DNA from: CAVTPU01 sp963736695
Lineage (GTDB): Bacteria > Actinomycetota > Actinomycetes > Mycobacteriales > Micromonosporaceae
Reading direction: 5' to 3'
NCBI GenBank assembly: GCA_963736695.1
Contig: CAVTPU010000001.1
Span: 434,001 to 498,000 of the forward strand
Length of the DNA: 64,000 bases
This document shows, piece by piece, positions 17,551 through 26,964 of this stretch (positions within the stretch are counted from its first letter, which is position 1; each line of letters opens with the position of its first letter). The notes below the pieces were generated by a model. That model did not search any database and was not told where the DNA came from. It saw nothing but the letters and a program-made list of their open reading frames with translations. The translations under genes and the position numbers were made by a program.

Positions 17551-17721
17551 AAACGGTTAACGAGGCGGCGCCGACGGACGCGACGGGGGTTGGTTCGGTG
17601 TAACCCGAACGTGGGACCCGGCTTCACGGCGCCAGGAGCCTCGCCGCAGTCGGTTCAATGCCATATATCAGCATAATTAGGCCGCCCGCCGTCCGTGGTC
17701 GGCCACTCATACGCTGGCGCC

Positions 17722-18906
17722 GTGAGCGTGATCGCCCAACACGAGCCGGCTCGGCCACGCCTGGCCGAGCCGAAACTTGCGCGGAACCGGATCGTCGACG
17801 GCCTTGTCGTCGCCTGTGCCCTCTGCGGCGCCGTTCTCGCCCTCGCGGAGGGTCGCGCCTATTCACCCGCGATGGCTGAGCCGATCTGGCTATTCTGCGC
17901 GGGCGTCGGCCTCATCGCCTGCGTGGCGTTGACAGTCCGACGGCGCTGGCCGGTCTGGGTCGCCGCGCTCGTCACCCTCGCCGGCGCAGTCTCGACCGTC
18001 ACGGTCCTCGCGGTGCCCATCGCACTGTTCACCGTCGCCGTCCACCGGGAGACCAGGGTCGCGCTGTGGACCGCGGCCGCAGGACTAGCGACGCTCGCAC
18101 CCCACGCTCTGCTCTATCCTCAGTGGAGCGATCCGCCGTGGGCTCAGGTCGAGTGGGGTGTCGTCATCACCATCGCCACGCTCGGTTGGGGGCTGCTGGT
18201 CCGCTCCCGCAGACAATTGGTGACCAGCCTGCGCGAGCAGGTCGCCCACGCCGACAGTGCGCGGGCGCTGCGCGAGGAGCGGGCCCGCAGAGTTGAGCGC
18301 GTGCGCATCGCCCGCGAGATGCACGACTGCGTGGCCAACCGAGTGTCGCTCATCAGTCTGCAGGCGGGCGCACTGGAGTCCACTGTCGACCCCGCCGCGA
18401 CCCAACTCGCCGAATACGCCACCTCGATCCGGGTCAACGCCCACACCGCGATGCGGGAACTCCGCGAACTCATCGGCGTGTTGCGTGACCCAGACGGAGC
18501 CGACAACTCTCACACCCCGCCGGACCTCGCGGCGGTGTCGGCGCTCGTCGACGAGACCGCCGCGTCGGGAACGCCGGTCGAGTTCGACATGGCCATCACC
18601 CCCGATTCGAGCCCGCCGCCCGCAACGGTCCGGACACTTCATCGCATGGTCCATGAAGGACTGATCAACGCGCGCAAACACGCCCCAGGCGCGACCGTGC
18701 GCCTCCGAGTGTTCGGCGACGCCACCAACGGATTGAGCGCCCGCATGACCAACCCGCTCACGCGGCCGGCCACGGCCGAGACCACGTCCGGGATGGGCCT
18801 CGGCCTCGCCGGACTAGCCGAGCGCGCCGGCCTCGACGGCGGTTGGCTCCGGCACCGGCTTACGTCGAATGAATTTGAGCTCTGGATGTGGGTGCCGTGG
18901 CGGTGA
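17722..18906 (+). CDS. Sensor histidine kinase, NarL/DesK type
   Basis: About 394 residues. Four or more membrane helices (residues 25-160) precede a coiled coil and the HisKA_3 phosphoacceptor helix RVRIAREMHDCVANRVSLISL (His about 207), then a HATPase domain with N-box EGLINARKHAPGATVRLRV and a G-M-G-L-G-L-A-G-L lid. The phosphate would be passed to the LuxR-type regulator encoded next. GTG 17722 is preferred over 17695 because TACGCT stands 6 bases upstream (leaderless layout). The signal is unknown. Confidence 0.84.
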   Translation: MSVIAQHEPARPRLAEPKLARNRIVDGLVVACALCGAVLALAEGRAYSPAMAEPIWLFCAGVGLIACVALTVRRRWPVWVAALVTLAGAVSTVTVLAVPIALFTVAVHRETRVALWTAAAGLATLAPHALLYPQWSDPPWAQVEWGVVITIATLGWGLLVRSRRQLVTSLREQVAHADSARALREERARRVERVRIAREMHDCVANRVSLISLQAGALESTVDPAATQLAEYATSIRVNAHTAMRELRELIGVLRDPDGADNSHTPPDLAAVSALVDETAASGTPVEFDMAITPDSSPPPATVRTLHRMVHEGLINARKHAPGATVRLRVFGDATNGLSARMTNPLTRPATAETTSGMGLGLAGLAERAGLDGGWLRHRLTSNEFELWMWVPWR

Positions 18907-19649
18907 CGGCGCCTCGGAGCCGGCCGGATCGACCGATCCGGGTGGCCATCGTCGATGACGATCCACTGGTACGGTCAGCCCTGTCCGCCATCCTCCACTC
19001 GACACCCGACATCGTGGTCGTCGCGGAGGCGGGCGATGGCGCGCAGGTCGACTCGATCGCCGACGCCCACCAGCTCGACGTCGTCCTCATGGACATCCGC
19101 ATGCCTCGAGTCGATGGGGTGCGTGCCACGGAGAGGTTGCGGTCCCGGCCACGACCACCCGAGGTCATCGTGCTCACCGTCGTGCACGCCGACGACGTGG
19201 TGTTGCGCGCGTTGCGCGCCGGGGCCAGCGGGTTCCTCCTCAAAGACACGCCGCCGGACGCCATCATCGCCGCCGTGCGTCGGGTGGCCGCGGGGGAGGC
19301 GGTGCTCTCCCCCGCGGCCACCCGACAACTCATCGACCACGTCACCGACGCTGACGCTCACGCCAAAGAAGAGCTGGCCCGGAGGCGGCTCGACGCGCTC
19401 ACCCCCCGCGAACGCGCCGTGGCCGACGCGGTCAGCCACGGCATGTCCAATGTGGAGATCGCCTCGAAACTGCTCATGAGCGTGCCCACGGTCAAGACCC
19501 ACATCTCCCGACTGTTGGCGAAACTCCACCTGACCAGTCGAACCCAGGTCGCGCTGCTCGTCCGTGACGCGGCAACCGACGACGCGCCCGACAGTCCCGC
19601 GTCGGGCGCGTCAGCTCACTCCGAAGGCGACCTCCGGAAACTCCGCTGA
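18888..19649 (+). CDS. LuxR/NarL-type response regulator
   Basis: A response regulator with a receiver domain (IRVAIVDDDPLVRSALSAIL; phospho-Asp in VVLMDIRMPRVDG; Lys in GFLLKDTPPD) and a C-terminal LuxR helix-turn-helix (LTPRERAVADAVSHGMSNVEI, VKTHISRLLAKLHLTSR). It overlaps the kinase gene; GTG codons at 18888, 18897 and 18903 are all possible, and 18903 gives the common GTGA overlap with the kinase stop. It forms a two-component pair with the upstream kinase. Its 3' end overlaps the convergent hydrolase gene by 39 bases. Confidence 0.87.
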   Translation: MGAVAVTAPRSRPDRPIRVAIVDDDPLVRSALSAILHSTPDIVVVAEAGDGAQVDSIADAHQLDVVLMDIRMPRVDGVRATERLRSRPRPPEVIVLTVVHADDVVLRALRAGASGFLLKDTPPDAIIAAVRRVAAGEAVLSPAATRQLIDHVTDADAHAKEELARRRLDALTPRERAVADAVSHGMSNVEIASKLLMSVPTVKTHISRLLAKLHLTSRTQVALLVRDAATDDAPDSPASGASAHSEGDLRKLR

Positions 19650-20873
19650 CGGCCCCTCCAACAGGCGCCGTTGGGCCGCGGTCGCGTCACCAAGGTGGTG
19701 GGCGAAGAACGCGGTGAGATATGCCCGCTGCACGACGACGGCCCGTTGACCGTCGATCGTTCCGATGGTGTCCCGAACAACCTCTGGAGTGACGGGACTC
19801 ACCCCGGCGAACTGCGGCAACAACACGGCGGCGTCGGTGAACGTGTAATGCAACGCCCCGGTCAGATGCAGCTCACGATGCCATCCCCGCAACCGGGGAA
19901 GGAACGTCTTCCAGCTCGGGACCGACGCTCGACTGTTGTCGTCAGCCGCGAAGAGCATGAAAGGCCTGGCCAACCCCTCGGTCGCGACCGAACCGAACAT
20001 CGCACTATCCAACGCAGTCCCCGCGTCGACACGGGAGTCGTCGTGCATCACCTGCGCCGCGGTGGCGCCGCCCATGGAGTGGCCGAACATGCCGATCGAG
20101 GTGAGACGCAACGCACCACGAAGACCCGCGGGTAGTTCACGGTGTTCCGCGTCGGGATTGTCACCACCGTTGAGCGAGGTGAGCTGATCGAGAACGAATC
20201 GGGTGTCGGCCACCCGAACCCGCACCGCCTTCGCGAACACCTCCGCGGTCCCCTCACCCGGCGCCTGTGGCGACGGCGCGGCCAACGCCTCGGGAGTTTC
20301 GACACGCCCTCCGGGGAACTCCACTTCGGACGCGTCATATGTGTGGTCAATCGCGATGACGAAGAACCCGGAGGTGGCCAGCTCCTCCACCAACGCCGTA
20401 CCCATGCTTCTGCTCACGCTGCCGCCGGGCGAGAACAGCACCACGGGCCAGCCCCGACCAGCCGCCGCCACCGGTGCGCCGAGATAGGCATGGGAGGAGA
20501 TCCCGCTCACGTCCGGAATGTCGGCGACGCCCAGTTGCGACGCCGTCGAGACTCGAAAATGCGCCGCGGCTTTGGCCGGCATCCATCGGGCGAGCGTCGA
20601 GGTGCCGACGCTCCCCGCCGGATACCACAACTGCACCATCAGTTCCCGCCGCCGGCTGGCGACCCACGGATCTGGTCGTGACTGGTCGATCAGGTGCAGC
20701 TCGGTGGTGCCCACCGTGTGCGCACCTGTTGGGGCGGGCAACGACAGTCCCCGTGCGGTGCCGGCAGTCGTCGGCGCGGCCGACGATGTGGGGCCGACGG
20801 CCCCGTCTGACGAACACGACATCAACGCACCACTCATGACGAGGGCTGCGAGTCCGGCGAGATATCTGCGCAT
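19611..20873 (-). CDS. Alpha/beta-hydrolase lipoprotein, PAF-acetylhydrolase-like
   Basis: A 420-residue exported lipoprotein: lipobox LMSC (Cys 20), Ser/Thr linker, then an alpha/beta-hydrolase fold. The nucleophile elbow GMFGHSMGGATA, an oxyanion-side segment WPVVLFSPGG and the FFVIAIDHTYDASEV strand match the platelet-activating-factor acetylhydrolase group. The His in ELHLTGALHYTFTDAAVL is the likely catalytic base. Such enzymes cleave short ester or lipid substrates; the actual substrate is unknown. It is convergent with and slightly overlaps the response-regulator gene. Confidence 0.8.
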   Translation of the reverse strand: MRRYLAGLAALVMSGALMSCSSDGAVGPTSSAAPTTAGTARGLSLPAPTGAHTVGTTELHLIDQSRPDPWVASRRRELMVQLWYPAGSVGTSTLARWMPAKAAAHFRVSTASQLGVADIPDVSGISSHAYLGAPVAAAGRGWPVVLFSPGGSVSRSMGTALVEELATSGFFVIAIDHTYDASEVEFPGGRVETPEALAAPSPQAPGEGTAEVFAKAVRVRVADTRFVLDQLTSLNGGDNPDAEHRELPAGLRGALRLTSIGMFGHSMGGATAAQVMHDDSRVDAGTALDSAMFGSVATEGLARPFMLFAADDNSRASVPSWKTFLPRLRGWHRELHLTGALHYTFTDAAVLLPQFAGVSPVTPEVVRDTIGTIDGQRAVVVQRAYLTAFFAHHLGDATAAQRRLLEGPSAEFPEVAFGVS

Positions 20874-21018
20874 CGTCTTCCTTTCGCGGCGCGACGCGGC
20901 GGCTCCCGATTGAGCCGCACACGGCGCACCATCACGGCAGCGATGCTATGAACCCGCCCGCGGCGAAGACGTCGATCCAACGGATGTCGAGGATCAAACC
21001 AAAGGATGACGTACGGCG

Positions 21019-21534
21019 TCAGCTCAACGGGTGGACGATGTCGTTGGCGTGATCGGTGATCGAGGCGCCGACGACGGACGCCTCGATCGGAAGCACCTCG
21101 AGGCAACGACGCACCGCAGCCATCATGAGCGAATTCGGCACCCGCATCGACAGGGTGCAGTGCGGCACCCACCGGCCCGGCTGATATTCCTCGCTCAGCG
21201 CGACGCCGGCCGCGACGAGACGGGCGTGGATGTCCGCCTGGTGGGCCAGCAACTGCGCGGTCGGGGTCGGGCCGAGCCACAGCACCCGGCCGACGAACTG
21301 GCCGGCGTGCTGAAACGACAGCCGCAGGGGCGGCGCCACCACCACGTCGGTCAAGGCGTGGGCGACCAGTTCCGGGTCGAGCCGGCGGGCAACGGCGAGC
21401 GACACATGTGGACGGTGTCGCCGCTCGAGCAGTGAACGCATGCTCTGCACTCCCTCGGACTCCAACGCGTCCCACAGCACGCGGATCCGCCGCGTGCTGT
21501 GGGGATCGAGATACAGCTCCAGCGCCGCGACCAC
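21019..21534 (-). CDS. 2'-5' RNA ligase / cyclic phosphodiesterase-like (2H) protein
   Basis: A 171-residue protein with the two H-x-[ST]-h motifs of the 2H phosphoesterase superfamily: HVSLAV (about 46) and HCTLSM (about 133). The GRVLWLGP and SEEYQPGRWVPHCTL segments fit LigT/ThpR-like proteins, which hydrolyse or make 2'-5' or cyclic phosphodiesters in RNA or nucleotides. GTG 21534 is chosen because GGGGAGG lies 6 bases upstream; the frame is open to 21720 but that part is poor. It is divergent from an MFS transporter, and an RNA ligase gene follows that transporter. Actual substrate unknown. Confidence 0.78.
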   Translation of the reverse strand: MVAALELYLDPHSTRRIRVLWDALESEGVQSMRSLLERRHRPHVSLAVARRLDPELVAHALTDVVVAPPLRLSFQHAGQFVGRVLWLGPTPTAQLLAHQADIHARLVAAGVALSEEYQPGRWVPHCTLSMRVPNSLMMAAVRRCLEVLPIEASVVGASITDHANDIVHPLS

Positions 21535-21715
21535 GATTGCCTCCCCAGGCGGGTGGACGCGCCACACGCGTCCACCCGGCTGAGCAATGTACCGGCATGA
21601 ACGATATGCGTGCGCGGCGATATGCCAGCGCGCGAACGGCGTGCCGGACGCGGCGATGCGCCCGGCGCGAGCCGGCCGACCCCGGCCACTGGCCGGAGAG
21701 AAATCGGCGTGCGCC

Positions 21716-21727
21716 ACCACCGGTGGT
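21716..21727. promoter_or_regulatory. Palindrome at the MFS transporter promoter
   Basis: ACCACCGGTGGT is a perfect 12-bp palindrome directly upstream of TAGTCT (21733-21738), the likely -10 of the MFS gene. It would cover the -35 side of that promoter and lies between two divergent genes, so it may be an operator. Inference from position. Confidence 0.35.
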
Positions 21728-21746
21728 TGACGTAGTCTGGCCGATC

Positions 21747-23144
21747 GTGAACAGACTCGTCGAGTGGGCCGCGCCCGCGCGCCTCGGCACCGGTTTTCGG
21801 TGGCTGTTGGCGTCGTCGTGGACGACGAACTTCGGCGACGGCGTCACCCTCGCGGCCAGCCCACTGCTGGTCGCCTCGCTCACTAGCGACCCGTTCCTCA
21901 TCTCGTTGGCCGCACTGCTGGTCTGGGCTCCCCAGCTCATCTTCGGCCTTTATGCCGGTGTGCTCTCCGACCGCCACAACCGGCGCCGGATCATGGTCGT
22001 CGCAAACTGGGCACGGGTGGTTGTGCTCGCGGCGCTCGCCGCCGCGATCGTCACCGGCCATGCCACGGCGGCCATCGCTCTGGCCGCCGTGGGGCTCATC
22101 GCCACAGCAGAGGTCTTCGTCGACAACGCGTCGTCGACGCTGACCCCGATGCTGGTGCACCGCGACGATCTGGCGATCGCCAACGCCCGGTTGCAGACCG
22201 GCTTCATCACACTCAACCAGCTGATCGGGCCGCCGATCGGCGCGATGCTGTTCGCGGCGGGACGAGCGTGGCCGTTCCTCGCCCAGATCGTGCTGGTCGC
22301 CGCCGGGGTGCTGCTCGTCGCACGGGTCACACTGCCCCCACGTGACCGGGCCGACGCGCGACGCCAGGCCACCACCAACGACGAACCGACCGGCGACGAC
22401 ACGGAGCTGCCAGCCTCCGCACACCCAACCGCGGCTCGCGACGCGCGCCGCGAGATCGCCGACGGGTTCCGCTGGGTCGTGCACCACCCCGCTGTGCGTA
22501 CGCTCAGTCTCACGATCTTGATCTTCAATGTCACGTGGGGCGCAGCCTGGTCGGTCCTCGTCCTCTATGCCCAGCGCCAGTTGGGCATGGGCCCGATCGG
22601 CTTTGGCACGCTCACGACCATCTCCGCCGCTGGCGGCCTGCTCGGCACCGGCCTCTATGGCTGGCTTACCCGTCGGGTGAGCCTCGGCAACATCATGCGG
22701 GCCGGCCTCATCATCGAGACACTCACCCACCTGGCGCTGGCCGTCACCACATCACCGTGGCTCGCTTCGGTGATCTTCTTCGTCTTCGGCGCGCACGCGT
22801 TCATCTGGGGCACCACGTCGGTGACAGTGCGTCAACGGGCCGTGCCCGATCACCTGCGGGGCCGCGTCGGCAGCGTCAACACCATCAGCATCTTCGGGGG
22901 GCTGGTGATCGGCTCGCTCATCGGCGGTGTGCTCGCGGCCCGATATGGCGTCGTGGCACCGTTCTGGTTCGCCTTCGTCGGATCGGCGATCTTCGTCGTC
23001 GCCCTGTGGCGGCAGCTCACGGCGATCGCCCACGACGACCATCCCGACGACGATCGACCCACCGGTCAACCGGCCACTGAAGCGATGTCCGGCTCGGTGG
23101 CACCGACACAGGTCAGCGCCACCGAGCCGGCCACGATCGCGTGA
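21747..23144 (+). CDS. MFS transporter (EntS/MFS_3-like exporter)
   Basis: A 465-residue transporter with 12 hydrophobic segments. The cytosolic loop between helices 2 and 3 has the MFS motif A form GVLSDRHNRRRIMVVAN, and the central loop (about 190-245) is charged (RRQATTNDEPTGDDTELP). Its start LGTGFRWLLASSWTTNFGDGV and RAVPDHLRGRVGSVNTISIFGG are typical of the EntS/MFS_3 group that exports siderophores or drugs. GTG 21747 follows TAGTCT by 8 bases, suggesting a leaderless transcript. The frame extends upstream to 21408 without membrane features. The substrate is unknown. Confidence 0.82.
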   Translation: MNRLVEWAAPARLGTGFRWLLASSWTTNFGDGVTLAASPLLVASLTSDPFLISLAALLVWAPQLIFGLYAGVLSDRHNRRRIMVVANWARVVVLAALAAAIVTGHATAAIALAAVGLIATAEVFVDNASSTLTPMLVHRDDLAIANARLQTGFITLNQLIGPPIGAMLFAAGRAWPFLAQIVLVAAGVLLVARVTLPPRDRADARRQATTNDEPTGDDTELPASAHPTAARDARREIADGFRWVVHHPAVRTLSLTILIFNVTWGAAWSVLVLYAQRQLGMGPIGFGTLTTISAAGGLLGTGLYGWLTRRVSLGNIMRAGLIIETLTHLALAVTTSPWLASVIFFVFGAHAFIWGTTSVTVRQRAVPDHLRGRVGSVNTISIFGGLVIGSLIGGVLAARYGVVAPFWFAFVGSAIFVVALWRQLTAIAHDDHPDDDRPTGQPATEAMSGSVAPTQVSATEPATIA

Positions 23145-23167
23145 GTGACGCCGAGTCGGCGTCACTC
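23143..23167. terminator. Bidirectional terminator spanning two stop codons
   Basis: GAGTGACGCC (23143-23152) and GGCGTCACTC (23158-23167) form a perfect 10-bp stem with loop GAGTC. The stem contains the last bases of the MFS stop codon (23142-23144) and the stop codon of the convergent RNA ligase gene (23162-23164), so one hairpin ends both genes. Confidence 0.6.
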
Positions 23168-24241
23168 GTATTCGGTGCCACCCTTGCGGGTCACATAAGC
23201 CTCCGACACCATCTTGCCGATGGCCCGTCCACCCGTCACCGGGCTGACCCGCTCGCGCACAGACCGGATCACGATGCCCTCCCGCAGATGCCGTTCGTCG
23301 CCGCTGACCGTCTCGGTCCCCTCCGCGAGGGCGAGCAGAAGGGCTTCGTCATAAGGTCCACTGTAGAGAGCAGGAACCGTCTGGAGCCCAACCCGGGCGG
23401 CCGCCGCCACCACCTCGTCGGGGGCGAGCCAACGACTGTCGCCGTCGACGCTCACCGCGATGTCGAAGACGGCGAAGCCGGGTCGCCCCGATGCGCCGTC
23501 GGCTCCATAGTGCAGGTCCTGCACGCCGGCGCCGTAGACCTCGCCGAAGACGCCGACCCGCTCGGCGCCCAACTCCTCAGCGAGACGCGCCGCGGCCGCG
23601 GGCACGTCGTGGGCCAGCACAGTGCGCCAATAGAGGTTCGTCTCGTCGCGAGCGAGCGCCAGATGACGCGAGCCGAAACCCTTGGAGGAGACGAGCGTCT
23701 CACCCGACCCGGCGACGTAGGTGAGCATGCAACACGTACCGTGCACCTTTTCGGTGGCGACCACGGCTTCGCCGGGCTCGAAGATGGTCGGATAGCGGCG
23801 AATGTTCTCCACATCGATCCAGCGCAGGATCTCGGGTGCGGGCTCGACCTGCCCCGACATGTGCACCGGGATCGGCGGCACCCACTTCGTCACCCCGAGA
23901 GTCTCGGCGAAGTCGACGCCACCGGCGGCGGCCGTCGCGAGGTCGACGGCGGCGAGCGCGGTCGGGCGGCACACGATGCCCTGGGAGAGTTCCCCTCGCA
24001 GCCGAACGGCCTTGACCCGGTTGGCTGCGCCGCCCGCGAGCCGGCCCACGAGCCCCAACTCCTCGATGAGCGCGTCGGGCAGGACCGCCCCCTCCGGGAT
24101 ATAGATGGCGTGATCGCCGGTCACATAGGCGTTCTTCGCGACGACCGCCCGGAACAATCCGACCTGAGCGAGCTCGAGCAGGTCGGCGTTGCCGTGGGGG
24201 TGGATGACGAGCCGTTCTGCGGTGACCGTGAAGGTGCTCAC
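23162..24241 (-). CDS. ATP-dependent RNA ligase, Deinococcus Rnl (DRB0094)-like
   Basis: A 359-residue protein with an N-terminal OB-like domain (TFTVTAERLVIHPHGNADLLEL, GDHAIYIPEGAVLP) and a C-terminal nucleotidyltransferase domain. Motif I is EKVHGTC with the Lys that would be adenylated; VGVFGEVYGAGVQDLHYG and FAVFDIAV match motifs III/IIIa; EGIVIRSVRER matches motif IV; and RAIGKMVSEAY motif V. This order is that of the DraRnl (Rnl5) family, which seals 3'-OH/5'-phosphate ends in nicked RNA. GTG 24241 has GAGGAG upstream. Biological substrate in actinomycetes is unknown. Confidence 0.82.
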   Translation of the reverse strand: MSTFTVTAERLVIHPHGNADLLELAQVGLFRAVVAKNAYVTGDHAIYIPEGAVLPDALIEELGLVGRLAGGAANRVKAVRLRGELSQGIVCRPTALAAVDLATAAAGGVDFAETLGVTKWVPPIPVHMSGQVEPAPEILRWIDVENIRRYPTIFEPGEAVVATEKVHGTCCMLTYVAGSGETLVSSKGFGSRHLALARDETNLYWRTVLAHDVPAAAARLAEELGAERVGVFGEVYGAGVQDLHYGADGASGRPGFAVFDIAVSVDGDSRWLAPDEVVAAAARVGLQTVPALYSGPYDEALLLALAEGTETVSGDERHLREGIVIRSVRERVSPVTGGRAIGKMVSEAYVTRKGGTEYE

Positions 24242-24339
24242 CAGCGTCTCCTCGGGGTTGTGCGGGGGTTGATCGCCACTGATGTTCTCAACCGCGGCGG
24301 CGGTGGGCAAACGAAAAAGGAGAGGACGAGGATGGTGGC

Positions 24340-24978
24340 GTGACACAGACGGACGAGCCAGTGACGACCGACCCGGTCGCGCGTCCGGCCCAGACGATGG
24401 GCGATGTGCTGGCCCGGATCCTGAGCGAGGTATTCGCGCCGACAGCGTTGTCAGCGGTCATGCCGGTAACCATCGCCATCCACAGCACCGCCCCGAACAT
24501 GCTGGCGGGACTCGGATGGGGGCTCACCACGATGCTGTTCAGCTCTGTGATCCCCACCGGGATCGTTTGGTGGGGTGTGCGTCGAGGGGAACTCTCTGAC
24601 CACCATATCGGCGTACGCGAACAGCGCCGCACTCCGATGCTCCTTGGACTCCTATCGGTCCTGGTGGGAATCGCGGTGTTGGTCATCGTCGGCGCGCCGA
24701 CCGACGTGCTCGCGATGGCAGTGGTCATGCTCGTCGTGCTGTTCGGCGTCGGGGCGGTCAATCTCGCGTGGAAGCTGAGCGCCCACACGGCAGTCGCCGC
24801 CGGATCGGTCGGTGTGCTCACCCTCGTCTTTGGACCCACGCTGCTGGCGTTGGCGCTCCTCGTCGCCGCAATCGGCTGGTCGCGGGTGCGCCTTCGCGCC
24901 CACACCATCGCACAAGTGCTGGCCGGGACGTTCCTCGGCGTGGTGCTCGCCGTGCTCGCCTTCACCGCCATCGCGTAG
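24340..24978 (+). CDS. PAP2-like (phosphatidic-acid phosphatase-related) membrane protein
   Basis: A 212-residue integral membrane protein with five or six hydrophobic helices. The C-terminal half keeps partial PAP2 motifs: SAHTAVAAG in place of SGHT, and SRVRLRAHTIAQVLAG, the S-R-x5-H-x3 motif with Gln for the usual Asp. The first PAP2 motif (K-x6-R-P) is not seen. This suggests a lipid phosphatase relative with a reduced or changed active site. The GTG start follows GGACGAGG. A 14-base repeat (GCGTAGGGCGATC twice) lies just past its stop. Confidence 0.65.
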   Translation: MTQTDEPVTTDPVARPAQTMGDVLARILSEVFAPTALSAVMPVTIAIHSTAPNMLAGLGWGLTTMLFSSVIPTGIVWWGVRRGELSDHHIGVREQRRTPMLLGLLSVLVGIAVLVIVGAPTDVLAMAVVMLVVLFGVGAVNLAWKLSAHTAVAAGSVGVLTLVFGPTLLALALLVAAIGWSRVRLRAHTIAQVLAGTFLGVVLAVLAFTAIA

Positions 24979-25065
24979 GGCGATCGCGTAGGGCGATCGC
25001 CACCGGGGGCTGGTATCTGCGCGAAGCCGCCCGCGATCCGGCGACGGGCCGGACATACTGAGCCG

Positions 25066-26964
25066 GTGAGCGGGGGTCCACAGGCAGGCGGCACGACCGG
25101 CGGGCGCATCGGTGACCTGCTGCTCTCGCTCGGGTTGATCACGCAGGAGGACCTCGACCGGGCACTGGAGTCGCAGCGGCAGACCGGGTCACGGCTGGGC
25201 ACGATCCTCGTCGCCGACGGCACCATCGACCGCCGCGACCTCTATCGGGCGTTGGCGCGGCAGTGGAACCACGACTTCATCGACCTGTCCACCTCCACGG
25301 TCGAAGACGACCTGTTGGAAGGCTTGGAACCCCAGCACCTGTTGGACGAGGGGTGGGTGCCGGTGCGGCGCGACGAGGACGGTTTCGTCCTGGTCGCCAC
25401 CTCGGACGAGCCGTCGCCGGAGTTGGCGAGCCGGATCGCGGCCGAGATCGGCGAGCCCGTCCGGCTGACGATCACCTCCGACTGGGACATCGACGAGACC
25501 TTGCAGCGGCACTTCAAGGGCGTGCTCGTCGATCAAGCCGCGCTGGGCCTGTGGCGTCGGTCGGTCGCCCAGTCGGCCCGGTCGGTGTTGCTGCCGTGGC
25601 AGAAGGTTCTCGGGGCGATCACCCTCGCCGTGCTCATCGTGGTCACGGTCTTCTTCCCCGTGCAGACGCTCATCACAGCGTCGATGGTGATCGGCCTGGG
25701 ATTCCTGGTCAGCGTCGGGTTCAAGTTCATTGTCTGCATGCGGGGGGCACGCAAGGAACGCCTCGAGCCGGTGACGGCCGAGGACGTGGCCGCACTGGGC
25801 GACCGGGACCTGCCGTCATATTCGGTGCTGGTGCCGGTGTTCCGGGAGGCCGAGGTGGTCGCCGGCCTCGTCGACAACCTCAGCCGGCTGGACTATCCGC
25901 CCGAGCGGCTCGAGGTGTTGCTGTTGTTGGAGGAGGGCGACGACGAGACGATCGAGGCCGCCACCGCCTCCGGACTGCCTGCGACGATTCGTCCGATCAT
26001 CATTCCGCAGGGTCAACCGAAGACGAAGCCGAAGGCCTGCAACGTAGGACTGTTCTTCGCCCGCGGCGAGTTCATCGTCATCTATGACGCGGAAGACAAA
26101 CCGGAGCCCGACCAGCTGAAAAAGGCTGTTATCGCGTTTCGCCGGTCCACTGCCAACACCGTGTGCATCCAGGCTCAGCTCAACTACTGGAACGTCTATG
26201 ACAACGTGCTCACGCGAATGTTCACAGTGGAGTATTCATACTGGTTCGACTATATGTTGCCGGGCCTGGACGACGCGCGGCTGCCGATCCCGCTCGGCGG
26301 CACATCCAACCACTTCCGCGCCCGCGATCTGCGAATCCTCGGCGGGTGGGACCCGTTCAACGTCACCGAGGACGCCGACCTCGGCATTCGGGCCGCCTGC
26401 ATGGGCTACCGCGTCGGGTTGATCAACAGTACGACGTACGAAGAGGCCAACCGCGCGATGGGCAACTGGATCCGGCAACGGTCCCGCTGGATCAAAGGCT
26501 ATCTGCAGACCCTGCTGGTGCACCTGCGCCAACCTCGACGACTCATCCGCACGGCGGGCCTGCGCCAGACCACCGCGTTCATCCTGCTCATCGGCGGCAC
26601 GCCGGCGTCCTTCCTGCTGTCGGTGCCGCTCTATGCCATTTTCTTCGCCTCGCTGTTTCTGCCCACCGACGCGATGGGACGCCTCTTCCCCGGCTGGGTG
26701 CTGTTGGTGAGCTGGCTCAACCTGCTGGTGGGCAACGCACTCATGATCTATGTGGCGATGATGGGCGCGTTCCGTCGACGCAACTACCGCCTGGTCAAGT
26801 GGGCGCTGTTCAATCCGGTGTATTGGCTCATGCACGCGACCGCGGCCTACAAGGCCACCTGGCAACTGATCACCAAGCCGCACTATTGGGAGAAGACCGC
26901 GCATGGCCTCTCAACTCCAGCTTCCGGACACGCCCAGCCGGCCGGCGCCGACAGCCACGGGTGA
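25066..26964 (+). CDS. MshEN-domain family 2 glycosyltransferase (exopolysaccharide synthase-like)
   Basis: A 632-residue protein. Residues 14-66 hold two 24-residue motifs of the MshEN type (RIGDLLLSLGLITQEDL...ALESQ, then RLGTILVADGTIDRRDL...ALARQ) separated by 5 residues, the pattern that binds c-di-GMP in MshE. Two membrane helices (about 180-225) follow, then a GT2 catalytic domain with IYDAEDKPEPDQL (about 338), a T-E-D-A-D acid pair and QRSRW (about 470), as in processive cellulose/hyaluronan-like synthases. Four C-terminal helices end it. It is probably an inner-membrane polymer synthase controlled by c-di-GMP; the polymer is unknown. GTG 25066 follows CATACT by 6 bases. The next gene overlaps by 62 bases. 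Confidence 0.8.
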   Translation: MSGGPQAGGTTGGRIGDLLLSLGLITQEDLDRALESQRQTGSRLGTILVADGTIDRRDLYRALARQWNHDFIDLSTSTVEDDLLEGLEPQHLLDEGWVPVRRDEDGFVLVATSDEPSPELASRIAAEIGEPVRLTITSDWDIDETLQRHFKGVLVDQAALGLWRRSVAQSARSVLLPWQKVLGAITLAVLIVVTVFFPVQTLITASMVIGLGFLVSVGFKFIVCMRGARKERLEPVTAEDVAALGDRDLPSYSVLVPVFREAEVVAGLVDNLSRLDYPPERLEVLLLLEEGDDETIEAATASGLPATIRPIIIPQGQPKTKPKACNVGLFFARGEFIVIYDAEDKPEPDQLKKAVIAFRRSTANTVCIQAQLNYWNVYDNVLTRMFTVEYSYWFDYMLPGLDDARLPIPLGGTSNHFRARDLRILGGWDPFNVTEDADLGIRAACMGYRVGLINSTTYEEANRAMGNWIRQRSRWIKGYLQTLLVHLRQPRRLIRTAGLRQTTAFILLIGGTPASFLLSVPLYAIFFASLFLPTDAMGRLFPGWVLLVSWLNLLVGNALMIYVAMMGAFRRRNYRLVKWALFNPVYWLMHATAAYKATWQLITKPHYWEKTAHGLSTPASGHAQPAGADSHG

